Position numbers and translations under genes: made by a program. From the NCBI GenBank assembly GCA_027490195.1, contig JAIXYN010000008.1, positions 62,001 through 126,000 on the forward strand: DNA of 64,000 nt. Reading direction: 5' to 3'. Below, one piece after another: positions 51,135-63,100 of this stretch (position 1 is its first letter; every line of letters begins with the position of its first letter). The notes under the pieces were generated by a model that was not told the DNA's origin, searched no databases, and saw only the letters and a list, made by a program, of their open reading frames with translations. The stretch is from Verrucomicrobiaceae bacterium (lineage in GTDB: Bacteria; Verrucomicrobiota; Verrucomicrobiia; Verrucomicrobiales; Verrucomicrobiaceae).

Positions 51135-54100
51135 TTATGAATAAAGGGCTATGAGGTCATTCCAGAGCACTTCGAGGAAGTCGCCTATGCCAATCAGTGG
51201 CGAGGTGCCGATTTCATCCCGTGCAAGGAGAGCGAAGCCCGAGCCTGAACCACCCCAGCGCAGGGAATTGAAGTTGCTGGAAACAAAGATCTGATCCGAT
51301 GAAGGAGCCAGAATCGAAGATGACGTGCTCAAGGGGAACTGGCTTCCACCGCCCGCAGCACCGCCTGAGATGACGCTCCATTGAGGTCCCGCAAAAAGGA
51401 CGGTGATGCTGGCCACACCTACTGAGGCTCCGGGTGGTGCAAGACCAGCCGCAGCGCCGAGAGCTGGCAGACCAAAGGAAAGCTGGGTGTTCGTGCTGTG
51501 GTAAGGCCCGCCCACGATGGTGTCTTCCATCATGCCGCCATTCCATTCGTCGAATACATCGACATAGAGCACATCAGCGCCCCAGCCGCTGTCAAAGAAG
51601 TCGCCGCCGGGGCCGCCGAGCATGATGTCATCGTCTTCCCCACCAGCCAGGATGTCATCACCGTAGCCGGCAAAAATGGAGTCGTCTTGAGACCCGCCAT
51701 CGATGTAGTCGTTACCACCTTCGCCAAGGATGTAATCTTTGCCGGAACGGCCAAAGATGGTGTCATTGCCGCCGGTGATCTCTTCCAACAAATCGATTCC
51801 GCGTGGATACTGGAGGGCGGGCGGCAGTTGATTCCTGAGCGCATAACCTGCGTAGGGGCCGATCAGGAGTTCGAGGCTGTAGTAACCGAAGTCTCCAAGA
51901 ATGGTGTCATCTCCGCTGCCGGCATCGATGAAGTCATTGGCGGTGCCGCCGAAAATCATGTCGTCCCCACCGTTAGTGAAGATCCTGTCGTCATCACCGA
52001 TGGCGTGATCGGTGGTGGTCAAGTAGGTGAGGACGCCTGAGTCATTGAAGGTGGCGTAGCCGTTGTCTCCGAGAACCAGATCCACACCGTCGCCGCTGGT
52101 GATCAAGTCTTTGCCAAAGCCACCGAAGACGATGTTGTTGCCGTCGCCTACGGTGATGATGTCATCTCCGCCGATGGCAGGGGTGATGGTGGTGACCAAG
52201 GTGAGAATACCGGCGGCGTTAAAGACCGCGTGGCCGCTGTCTCCGAGTGCGATGTCGTCACCGCTGCCGGTGGTGATGGAGTCGTTGCCGGTGCCGCCAA
52301 AGATGATGTTGTTACCTCCGGCCGCGACGAGGATGTCATCGCCGCCGATGTCGGTGTCCGTGTTGATGACATCGCGCAGGATGCTTTTGCCGCTGGTGGT
52401 GTCGAAGGTGGCGTTGCCATTGTCCCCGAGCATCACCCCGCCACCCATGCCGCCAGTCACCTGATCAGCGCCGACGCCGGCGAGGACGATGTTGTAACCG
52501 TCGCCGACGTTGATGATGTCGTCCCCGCCGATGGCAGGAGTGATGGTGGTGATGAAGGTGATATTGCCAAGGGCATCAAAGGTGGCGTGCCCGCTGTCGC
52601 CAAGGGCGATGTCATCGCCTCCGAGGGTCGTGATGGTGTCGGCAGCGGTGCCGCCAAACACGATGTTGTTGCCGGAGCCGCCATTGATGATGTCGTTACC
52701 GCCGATGGCGGTGTCGGTGCTGATGATGTCACGCAGGATGCTGGTGCTGTCGAAGGTGGCGTTGCCATTGTCCCCGAGGATCACGTCGCGGCCGGTGCCG
52801 CCGGTCACTTGGTCAGCGCCGACGCCAGCGAGGACGATATTGAAACCGTTGCCGACGTTGATGATGTCATCGCCACCGATGGCAGGGTCGCTGGTAGTGA
52901 TGAAGGTGAGAACACCCGCAGTGTCGAAGGTCGCGTTGCCGTTGTCTCCCACCACCACATCGCGGCCTTCACCGCCGGTGATCTGATCATTGCCGAAACC
53001 GCCGAGGACGAAGTTCTCGCCATCACCCGTCTTGATGACATCGTCTCCACCGATGTCTGGCTCGGTGGTGGTGATGTAGGTCAGAATGCCGACGGTGGTG
53101 AAGGTCGCGTTGCCATTGTCGCCAAGAACCACGTCGCGGTCATTACCGCCAGTGACTTGGTCAGCGCCGTAACCGGCGAGTACGACATTGAAGCCGTCCG
53201 CCACTTTGATGATGTCATCGCCACCGATGCCGGGCTGCGAGGTGGTGATGTAGGTCAGGACGCCAGCATCGGTGAAGGTCGCGTTGCCGTTGTCGCCGAT
53301 GACGACGTCGCCATTCACACCGCCCGTGACTTCGTCTGCGCCAAAGCCGCTGAGAACGGTGTTGCTGCCATCACCCACCTTGATGATGTCGTTGCCACCG
53401 ACCGAAGGGGAGATGGTGGTGATGAACGTCAGGATGCCGGTGGCATTGAAGACGGCGTGGCCGCTGTCACCGAGGATAACGTCATCCCCTGCCCCGCCGG
53501 TGACTTGGTCGGCACCGAAGCCTGCGATGATGACATTGAATCCATCGCCAACGCTGATGATATCGTCACCGCCAATGGTGGTGTCGGTGCTGATGATATC
53601 ACGCACGATGCTGATGCCACTGGAGGGGTCAAAGGTGGCGTTGCCATTGTCACCGATGACAACGTCGGTGTTCACCCCGCCGGTGACGGTGTCATTGCCG
53701 GAGCCGCCGAGCACGGTGTTGAACCCTGCGCCGGTTTGGATGATGTCGTCACCGCCGAAGCTGACATCGCTGGTGGTGATGAAGGTGATCAAACCTGTGT
53801 CGGTAAAGCTGGCATTGCCATTGTCACCGACAATCACATCCGTGCCTTCCAGGCCGGTCAGGGTGTCAGCACCAGCGCCGCCGAAGACCGTGTTGTTGCC
53901 TGCGCCGAAGGTAATCGTGTCATTATCACCGATGGAAGGGCTGGTGGTGGTGATGAAAGTCACCACGCCATCCGTGTTGAAAACGGCATGACCGTTGTCG
54001 CCGATGATGACGTCCGTGTTGGCACCGCCGGTGATTTGATCCTTGCCGGCACCACCGATGACGATGTTGTAGCCGTCACCCGCATTGATGGTGTCATCGT

Positions 54101-57100
54101 CGCCGAGGCTTGGGTCCGTGCTGATGATGTCACGGAGGAGGCTCTGGCCGGCGGTGCTGTCGAAGGTGGCCCTGCCATTGTCACCAATGATGACGTCGTC
54201 GGAAATGTCCCCGCCAGCCTGGATGTTGTCCTTGCCGTTGCCACCGATCACAACGTCAGGACCGTTGCCGACGATGATATTGTCATTGGAACTGCCGCCA
54301 ACTGCAGCGTCCGTGCTTTCGATCAGGGTAAGGACGCCCGTGTTATCAAAAAGAGCGCGGCCATTGTCACCGATCACGATGTCACGTTCAGCCCCCCCGG
54401 TGATCTGATCCGCGCCGAGACCGCCGACGATGACATTGAAGCCTTCGGAGCCGGTGATGATGTCATCCGCGCCAACGCTGGTGTCTGTGCTCGTGATCGA
54501 GGTAAGGATTCCGTCATTGCTGAAGACGATGCTGCCGATGCCGGAAGGGGTGCCGCCGGAGGTCACAAAGGTGGCGATGCCGTTGTCGCCGAGGATCACA
54601 TCATCACCACGTCCTGTGGCGATGTCATCCGCACCCGCACCTCCCAGCACGATGGTGCGGCCGTCTGTGGAGCGGATGGTGTCACCGCTGCCGACCGTGG
54701 GATCAATGGTCTGGATCGAGACGAGCAGACCGGTGGAGTCAAACTGAGCGGAGGCACCGTCACCGGCCAGGATGCTGAAGCCGGCACCGCTGTTGAGGTT
54801 GTCAGCACCTGCGCCGCCGAAGATAATGTTCTTGCCGTTGCCTGCGGTGATGCGGTCAGCCGCGCCGCTGGAAGCATCGGTGCTGGCGACGCTGGAAAGG
54901 ATGCTCTTGCCACCGACAACGTTGAAATTGGCACGGCCACTGTCGCCGAGAATGATGTTGTTGCCGATGCCGGCGGTGATTTGATCCGCGCCGACGCCAC
55001 CGAAGATGACATTGGAACCGATGCCGGTGGTGATGATGTCATCGCCGCCGATGTTCGGGTCGCTGGAAATGAGTGAGAGCAGCAGGCCGGAGCTGTTGAA
55101 GGTGGCGCTGCCGTTGTCGCCAAGGATGACATCACCGAGGTCATTGACATTGATGATGTCAGCGCCAGAGCCGCCAAAGATCACGTTGTTGCCGCTCGTC
55201 CCAGTGATGTTGTCTGCGCCGCCATTGTTCGGGTCCAGCGTGGTGACGGTGCTCAGGACGCTGCTGCCGGTGAAGGTGGCCTTGCCGTTGTCGCCAATGG
55301 CGACCGAGTAGCCGACCCCCAGTCTGAGGATGTCCTGACCAGAGCCGCCAAAGATGACGTTGGTGCCGTTTCCTGCGGTAATGGTGTCATTCCCGCCGTT
55401 GGACGGGTTGATGGTGGTGATTTCGAGCAGGAAGCCGTCGGCATTGAAGGTGGCCGTGCCTTCATCGCCGATGAGCACACTGTTGCCATTGCCGGCGGTG
55501 ATGGTGTCGTTGCCGCCGCCGCCAATGATCACGCTGTTGCCGTCGCCAGCGACCAGGATGTCATCGCCGTTGATATCGCCATCGGTGAATTCTTTGAGTT
55601 TGCCGTCTTCGTAAAAGGTCGCCTTGCCGTTGTCGCCGCCGATGTTGCTCTTGCCGTTGCCGCCAATGATGGTGTCGTTGCCGCCACCGCCGAGTGCGAC
55701 ATTGAGGCCGTCGCCCAGCGTGATCGTGTCGTCGTCGCCCGTCAGTTCGTCGCTGATGATCTCGATGATTTTGCCGCCGTCGAAGGTCGCGTTGCCGTTG
55801 CCGCCCAGCACGATGTTGGTGGCATCGCCGCCTTTGACCGTGTCTTTTCCGGCACCACCGAAGAAGATGCTCGTGCCTTCGCCGCCCACGCTGTCGAAGT
55901 AGTCGCTGCCACCCACCGCACCATCGGCGGTCATGCTGGTGACTTTACCGGACCCATCGAACTCCATGGTGCCATTGTCGCCGACCACATAGTTTTCGCC
56001 GCCGCCAAAGACGCGGTCGTTGCCCGCGCCGCCAAAGATGAAGTTGGTGCCGGTTGTTGCATAGAAGGTGTCGGCGGAGCCAACAGCGGAGCTCGAAGAA
56101 AGCACTCCCGGAGCTGAGGTTCCGCTGCCGTTGACGCCCAGATCGCCCAACATGTAGGCGATACCAGTGCCAGAGTAGAAGGTGTCAGCACCCAGGCCAC
56201 CAGTAATGAAGTCAGTACCACTGCCTCCATAAAAAATATCATTGCCGTTTCCACCGAGGATGGTGTTGGTGCCCGCATCACCGGAGATGGTGTAGCTGCG
56301 TGTGTTATTGTCACTGATCTGGATGAAGTCGTTGCCGTCGCCACCTTTGATGACGTTGGACACGCCCCTGCTGCCGCCGCTGATCATGAAGATGTCATCG
56401 CCGCCGCCGCCGTCGAGCTGGAGCTGGGACCTCACCCCATCCTGAATGTAGAGCGTCTCTTTGCCGGAGCCGCCGTTGAGGACGATCTTGCGCACGCCGC
56501 GGTATTCGGCCTCGCGGCCATTAAAGCTGACCTTGACGGTCTCGCTGCCGTCGGACTGTGTGCTCACGTTGGTGACCGTGTAGGTGGTGTCCACTACGTT
56601 CGAGAGATAGTCGCGCTTGGCACCATTGCCCATGGTGAGATGCAGCTCTCCCGACGGGCCGACGCTGTTGCCATCCGAGAGCCGGTTGCCCTTGCTGTCC
56701 ATGCCCAGATAGACGGGTTTGGGCTTCTGCAGATAGCCGATGACCCAACCCTTTTCCTTGGTTACTTCATTTTTCCCTTCCTTGCCTTTGGCCGATGCGT
56801 TCAGCCTGATCGCGCCGTCGCTGGAATCGTACGACAATCCGAGGCTGATCGAAGCTTCAAAGCCAAAGATGTAAACGGTGCCGGTCACAGTTGCTTCGAT
56901 AAAGAGCCTGTCTGTCTCTTTGTCGTAGGAGATGGTGGCCGAGATACCGAGCCCGAAGCCAAGGTATTTGGAGCCAATCGTAATTTCACCAGACACTGTG
57001 ACACGGAACGAACCATCCCACATGATCCAGCCGTCAAACATGACCTCGAGGAAGTCGAAGAATTTGATTGAAGCCCTCAGACTAAAGCCCCACTCGCCGA

Positions 57101-60100
57101 CGCCAAGGATGGCATCCGGCGAGCCTGTGCGCTGAAACGTGCCCCCCACAACCAGTTCCATGGAGGTATCAACAGTGAAGACTTCCAGGATCGACAGCTT
57201 GCCCGTCAGTTTGACACGAACGCTCTTGGCGGTGAGTTCATAATTTCCAAAGGACACTGATTCATCAGTCGTGTTGATGTAGAGCTTACCGCTGGCGGTG
57301 ATTTTGATCACGCCGCCGGCAATTGAGGTTCTCACGTTGATGTCGGTCGCAAAGACGAAGCCCTTGTCGCTGATGATGACAAGCAGGTCGATGCGGGCAT
57401 CGATCAGGCCACCTGCAAGGAGAATCCCGGCGGTGCCTTTCAATTGGAACTTGCCTTCGGAGAACTGGATGTCCACCTCCGCATCCGCTTCGAGCACCTC
57501 GGCAAAGGTTAGCGTGCCTTTCACCTTGATGCGGACGCCTTGTTCGACGTCGAGAGAGCTGCCATCGAGAAAGGTCACCGTGCGTTTTTCACCGAGGGTG
57601 TTGACGGCAAACATGAAGCTGGCGTCAAACTTGAGGCCGATTGCCTTGCCAAATTCGCCCGTGTCCACGGTGAGCGCGAACGCGCCGACGATGCCTTTGG
57701 AGTTGATCTCAATGAAGCCATTGGCCAACACGTCGCCCAACGGCCCAAGATTGAGCGTGGCGCTGACGCCGAGCTGGAACTTCTCAGTGGTGATCAGGAT
57801 GCCGAAGCGGCCTTTGAAAACGAAGGAATCCAGAATGTTCACCTCGCCCATGCCGCGGATCATGACATACGCTCCAGCATCTTCATTACCGTCGCCCGTC
57901 AATTTAGGAGCACCGCCTGGGATGGTGACCTGGCGATAAGTCTTCCCATCTCTGCTGACGGTTTTTTCGACGCTTTTGTTTTCTTCATCCACGATGGTCG
58001 GCATCGTGAAGGTGGGGTCATTGACTTCGCCGAGGTCGAAGTTCACGTCCTCGCCAAAGGTATTGGTCATGAACAAGAAGCCGCCGGAAATTTCCACTCC
58101 AGGCAGGAAGCTAGAGTCAAGGGTGACGGCGATCATCGCCGCAAAGCCACCCTTGCCGGAAGGAAGCGCTCCCACATAGATGGCCGCGTTGGCCTTGAAG
58201 ACAAAGAGGGGGGTATCAGCACCTATTTTCAATTCGCCCTCGATAATGATCCTTGAGCCCACAGGGTCGGTGGAGATGCCTATGATCACGGCTCCCTCGA
58301 TGCGGAAGAGCTCCTTCCCAGCGACACGGAAGCTCACGGAGGCCTTGGCTCTAAACTCAACGAGAGACTTGGCAATGGTAATGTTCTGCGCGGCCCCGTT
58401 CCCTGGGATGATCAAGTTGATGGTGTGGGCTTCCGTGTCCGTGTTCAGCACGATGATCCCAGTTGCACTGAGATAGACACCAAAGGCTTCCAGCGGATCA
58501 CCGCTGCCGGTCTTTCTCGTCGCCAGCAGACCGCCATACGCATAAAACTTTCCAGGTTCGTAAACCACGTTCAAGTCACCGGCTACAAGGAACTTGTTGA
58601 CGATGAGGTAGGTCATCTCACCGGAAACGTTGATGCGGAGCTTGGTGGGGGTCAGGCTGATGTAGAACTGACCGCTGACTTCCGAGTCGATCAGGTTCAG
58701 CGTGCCTTTGCCACGCAGCATGAAGTATGGCGCATCCGCCTCGAAGCCACCCTGCAAACGCGGCGCGCCGCCGGAGATCGACACCGTGCGCGATGTCACT
58801 GTCGTGGTCATCTGATTGCCGTTGGCATCCAGCCGGGGCGTGCCGTCGGAATTGCGCAGCAAAGAGGTTTGCTGAACGGTCCTTTCCATGGACTGGCCAT
58901 TTTGGTCAGTGATGGTCGGGAAAGCCGGATTCACATTCGGAATGTTAAACACGACTTCTTTACCGAAAGTGTTTGTCTGCACCAGCACCACTGCGTCAAT
59001 GCCAAACGGTCCAAGCATGGCTTTGAGCGAAACCTTGAACATGGCCGCAAAGCCAAACTTGCCGTCAATGACGCCAGCATAAACAAGGGCCGTCGTGTCA
59101 AAGCTCAGGAACGGGTCACCGGGATCGCCGATCATGAGTTTGCCCACCAAAATCAGGCTGAAGCCCTCACTGCCGATGGTCATCGAGAGGGCGGCATGCA
59201 TGCGGAAGAACTCGGTGGAACTGCCGTCGGTGTTAATGACAGAGAAGGTGGCCAGCACCGTCGCCACCACATTGAGCGACTCGGGCGCGGCCGTCACATG
59301 AAGGGCCAGATAGTCCTCCGAGTCATACTCCACCGTGATCTTCCGCGCATTCTTAGTGGCCGACGTCGTGTCATTGATGTCACGCAACGTGATGATTGAA
59401 TTGTAGGGATCAAAGTCGTAGTCCGTGCCTTCCACCAGCGTGGTGCTGCCTTCCTTCACGGTGAGTGATCCACCCGCAAGACGCGAGTGGCTCATGTAGA
59501 GCGTTGGGGAGTCGCCTTTGGCCAGGTCAAAGATGTCGGTGGTGCGTGCCTGTTTGGTCGCAGGAAGCTGCATGTCCAGCACCTTCTCTTCCTTGGTGGT
59601 GTTGATGGTGATGGTGATCTGCGCCTGGATCTTGATGCCGTATTGCTCCAGCTTCCGCAGTCCGTCACCGCTGGCGAGCTTCAACGCGCCCCAGATGGCA
59701 AAAGGCTCATACTGGACGACCAGACGACCTGCCGCAGCCCCGAGCACGCCCAGAATGCTGACCTCCAATTTCGCCGAGACATCAATCGTGAACTGCGTGG
59801 ACGTGAAGGTCAGCGTCAACTGGCCGGAGAGCTGCACGAACAGCGTGTTGTCCAGAACATCCGCACGCAGTCCGCCAGCGATCAGAATTTGGAACCCGTC
59901 GGCCTCAGGCGTTACGGAAGCCGGGTTGGCAATCGGATTGCCGTCTGCATCGATCCCATAAAAATCCTTGAAGCTGTAATCGACGGCAATTTTGTCACCC
60001 TCGTTGGGCGCGGTCGTCAGAGTGATCGTGTTGCCAGTTAGCTTGTATTCGCTCGTGGCAAGGGGACGGGTGCCCACGATGACGGTGAAATCGGCACCGC

Positions 60101-63100
60101 TCGTCACGGGTGTGTTCTGCAGCATGAGCGTGCTGCTGGTGCTGGCATTCCATGTGAAGGTGTCACGTGTTGTTTTGGTGACGAAATACTTGTCCTGCAG
60201 GTCGGCAGCGGCCAGTCGCTTGCCGGTGCTATCCACCAGACCAATGTCTAGCAGACCATACAAGCTGATGCCGCCAAGATTGCGAAGAGGAGAGCCGGGA
60301 TCGTCAAACAGGAAGAGGAACCTAGCAGAGCCGCTCGCGACCTGGGTGAGGTCCGCGTAGAAATAGGCGTCCATCGTCTTCGTGTTATTGAAGGTGGCCG
60401 TGCCGGTAAGCAGGATTTTGCCGGTGATGTCAATGGAAAGGTCCACATCCGCACGGAAAACGAACTTGGAGGTGTAGCTGGTGTACAAGGTCGCACCCGC
60501 ATGAATGACGATGTTCTTGGCCAGATCGTCAAAGCTCACGGTGTTGCCGCCGCCATTCTTGATGATCGTGGCGATCTGCCTCCTGAGGCTGTTCTCCCAC
60601 GCACTGGATGTCATGTCCGTGGGGTTGTTCGCCAGCTTGAGGGCGCGCAGCGCGAAGGCACTGGCCTGGGCATCGATTTTGTAAACACCCGTGGTCGGAT
60701 CAATGATCTTTTCCCCCTGTGAATTCAATTCGTAAACCGTGGGGTCAGAAATCTTGGCACCAAAATCAACACCACCCCGCAGGTTGTCGAGCGTTAGACC
60801 TGAGGCGGCATCGACCACAATGGGAATACTCGCGCTAATAAAGAACGACAGCGGTCCGAAGTCTGAGAAGCCCAGGCGCATGTCCACCTTGCCAATACCC
60901 GCGAGGGTGATCCCGCCCTGAATGCCGCCGTAGAAGAAGCGACGGGCCACCGGGGTGCTGGAGCCGGATTCAATGATGTTGTAGTCCGCATCTAGCTTGA
61001 CCACACCCATCACCAACGAGGCACTGATCTGGCCGCCAAACGCCTCGCCTGAGATGCCCACATTGAAGGAGTCGATGCTGAGGATCGCAAATTCTCCGGC
61101 GGCAAGCTTCTCCACATCAATGGTCAGCCCCTTGAATCCGCCGGTCACGGACACACCCGACATGCCCTTGATGGTGGCGACATCGGCATCGAGCACGATG
61201 AGGAACTTGGACGGATTCTTGGTGAAGTTGTCGTCCTCCCAACGCAGCGTCACGCGCAGGTTCTTGAGAGGCATCCACTCGGGCGTTTTAAAGGTGGAGG
61301 CAGCATCGGTATCTCCTCCCAAAGTAAGCGTGATGGCGAAGTTCGGACCCGCGACGAAGTCACCATTCCCCATGATGGAGAAGTCTTCCGCGCCACCACC
61401 GATGGCCAGCGGACCTGCATTGACGAAAGCCTCCGCGCTGCCGAAATAGAACATGACCGCATCATCCGCAGCACTCGGATTGTAGATGAAGTCTTTGGCC
61501 TTGAGGACCAGGAAGCCGCCGAGGTTCAGCTCGAATTGGTCGATCTTGAGCTGGAAGTTGCCGGTGTTCACGCCGGAGGGCGCAAAATTGTTTGCCGGAT
61601 CAAGCAGCACATCCATGTCGAAGCTGCCGGCAATGCCGAACTTGTCCGCATCATTGCCATCCGTAATTTTGGCACCTGTTCCGCCCGGGCTGAGCAGAGA
61701 GGCTTTTTCAACGCCAATGGTCACCTTCAGTTTCAGGACAATTTTGCCATCTTTGAAGCTCACACCAAAATCCGTGAAGGTGACATCCGGATTGGTGAGC
61801 GTGAGCGGCCCGAGGGTGATGGACTTCGGCGGGCTGCTCGGCGTGGATGATGATGATGCGGCTGGCGCAGAGGGTGCTCCTGGAGCGGCGGGAGGCGGCG
61901 GTGTGTAGCCCGGCTGCCTGTCTGGAAGAATATCGAAGGTGGTGGGAACAAGGCTGTCGAGCTTGAAGCCATCCGGACCACCGTAGTGGAACATACCGTC
62001 ACCAGCGACGGTGACCATCACTCGGCCATCCACCTTAAGGCTGATGCCCAGGCCGGTGAAGCCCACATTGGTCTGCGTCGTTCCGGCAGACTTGCTGCGG
62101 GTGATGTTGAAGGAACCGAACAACGTGACCACCTCACCGAGCTTGATTTCACCACCGGTGATGATGACCTGCTGCACGCCGTCTGCATAGGTCACGCCGC
62201 CAAGAGTGACCGAGGAGCCGAAGGACTTGTAAGTGACGGAGGCCGCAGTGAGCTTGAAGATCAGCGGATCGCCGAATTCCAGGCTGGCATTCGTAATCCT
62301 GGTGATGCTTTCGCCATTGGGGCCGTTCGGCTGACTGGCGTAGCTGCCCTTGATGGTGATGTCACCGATCTTGATGATCGCATCGGACATGGCGACGGTG
62401 TTGAACGGCGTACCATTCCTCGCCACTTCGCTCGCACCGAAGACCACGGGCAGCTGAACCGCGAGCACCGGCACCAGCTCGTTCACGGCAAAGGTCGTCG
62501 TGTTGCGGCGGAAAGTCACGGTGGCCTGGGCGCTCAAAGATCCGCCGGTTTTCAGATAACCCGTGGTGGATGCTTCCAAAGCGTAGCCGAGCGAGGTGCT
62601 GTTGGAAGTCTTGCGGAACAGCACCAGTCCGAGGGTGCCGTCAGTGAGGCCGTATTTGTCTCCATCTCCCAATCCTGTGACGTTGGCCGCGCCAATCTTG
62701 ATTTTCGTAGTGTCGGTGGCGCTGTCCGTGGTTTTCGAGAAACCGAAATCACCCGACAGAGTGAGGAAGCCAGCAATGGTGATCGACGCACTGCCACCAA
62801 TGGCAAGATAAGGATTGGCCACCGTGCCACCGGCCACCTTCAGCGGAGCGCTGAGAGAGCCCACGGTCATCGTCGTGTCGATCGCGGCTCCCGTGGTGTT
62901 GTAACCGACCGCCAGCGTTGTGATCGTAAAGCTGAGCACGCTGGACATGTCCACCGGGATCGTCAGTACCGGCGTGCCGCTGGCCTGCAGTGCCATCGTA
63001 CCGTCTGACTTCATCAGCATCGCCAGCGTAGCGCCCGTGAGGCCCACGCTGAATCCGGCGCCCGACATGATCGCGCTCGCATTGGTGGCGACGGTCACGA

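Noticed and set aside
52230-55076. A 948-codon plus-strand frame opposite the RTX array
   Set aside because: It is antisense to the 24-unit repeat and simply inherits its periodicity (repeated Asp/Val/Ala patterns). No start signal or family match; the minus-strand frame has clear RTX motifs.
51885-55982. Interpretation of the regular repeats as a CRISPR array
   Set aside because: The repeats are about 178 bp, in frame, translated and variable; CRISPR repeats are 25-40 bp and nearly identical with unrelated spacers, and no cas genes are present.
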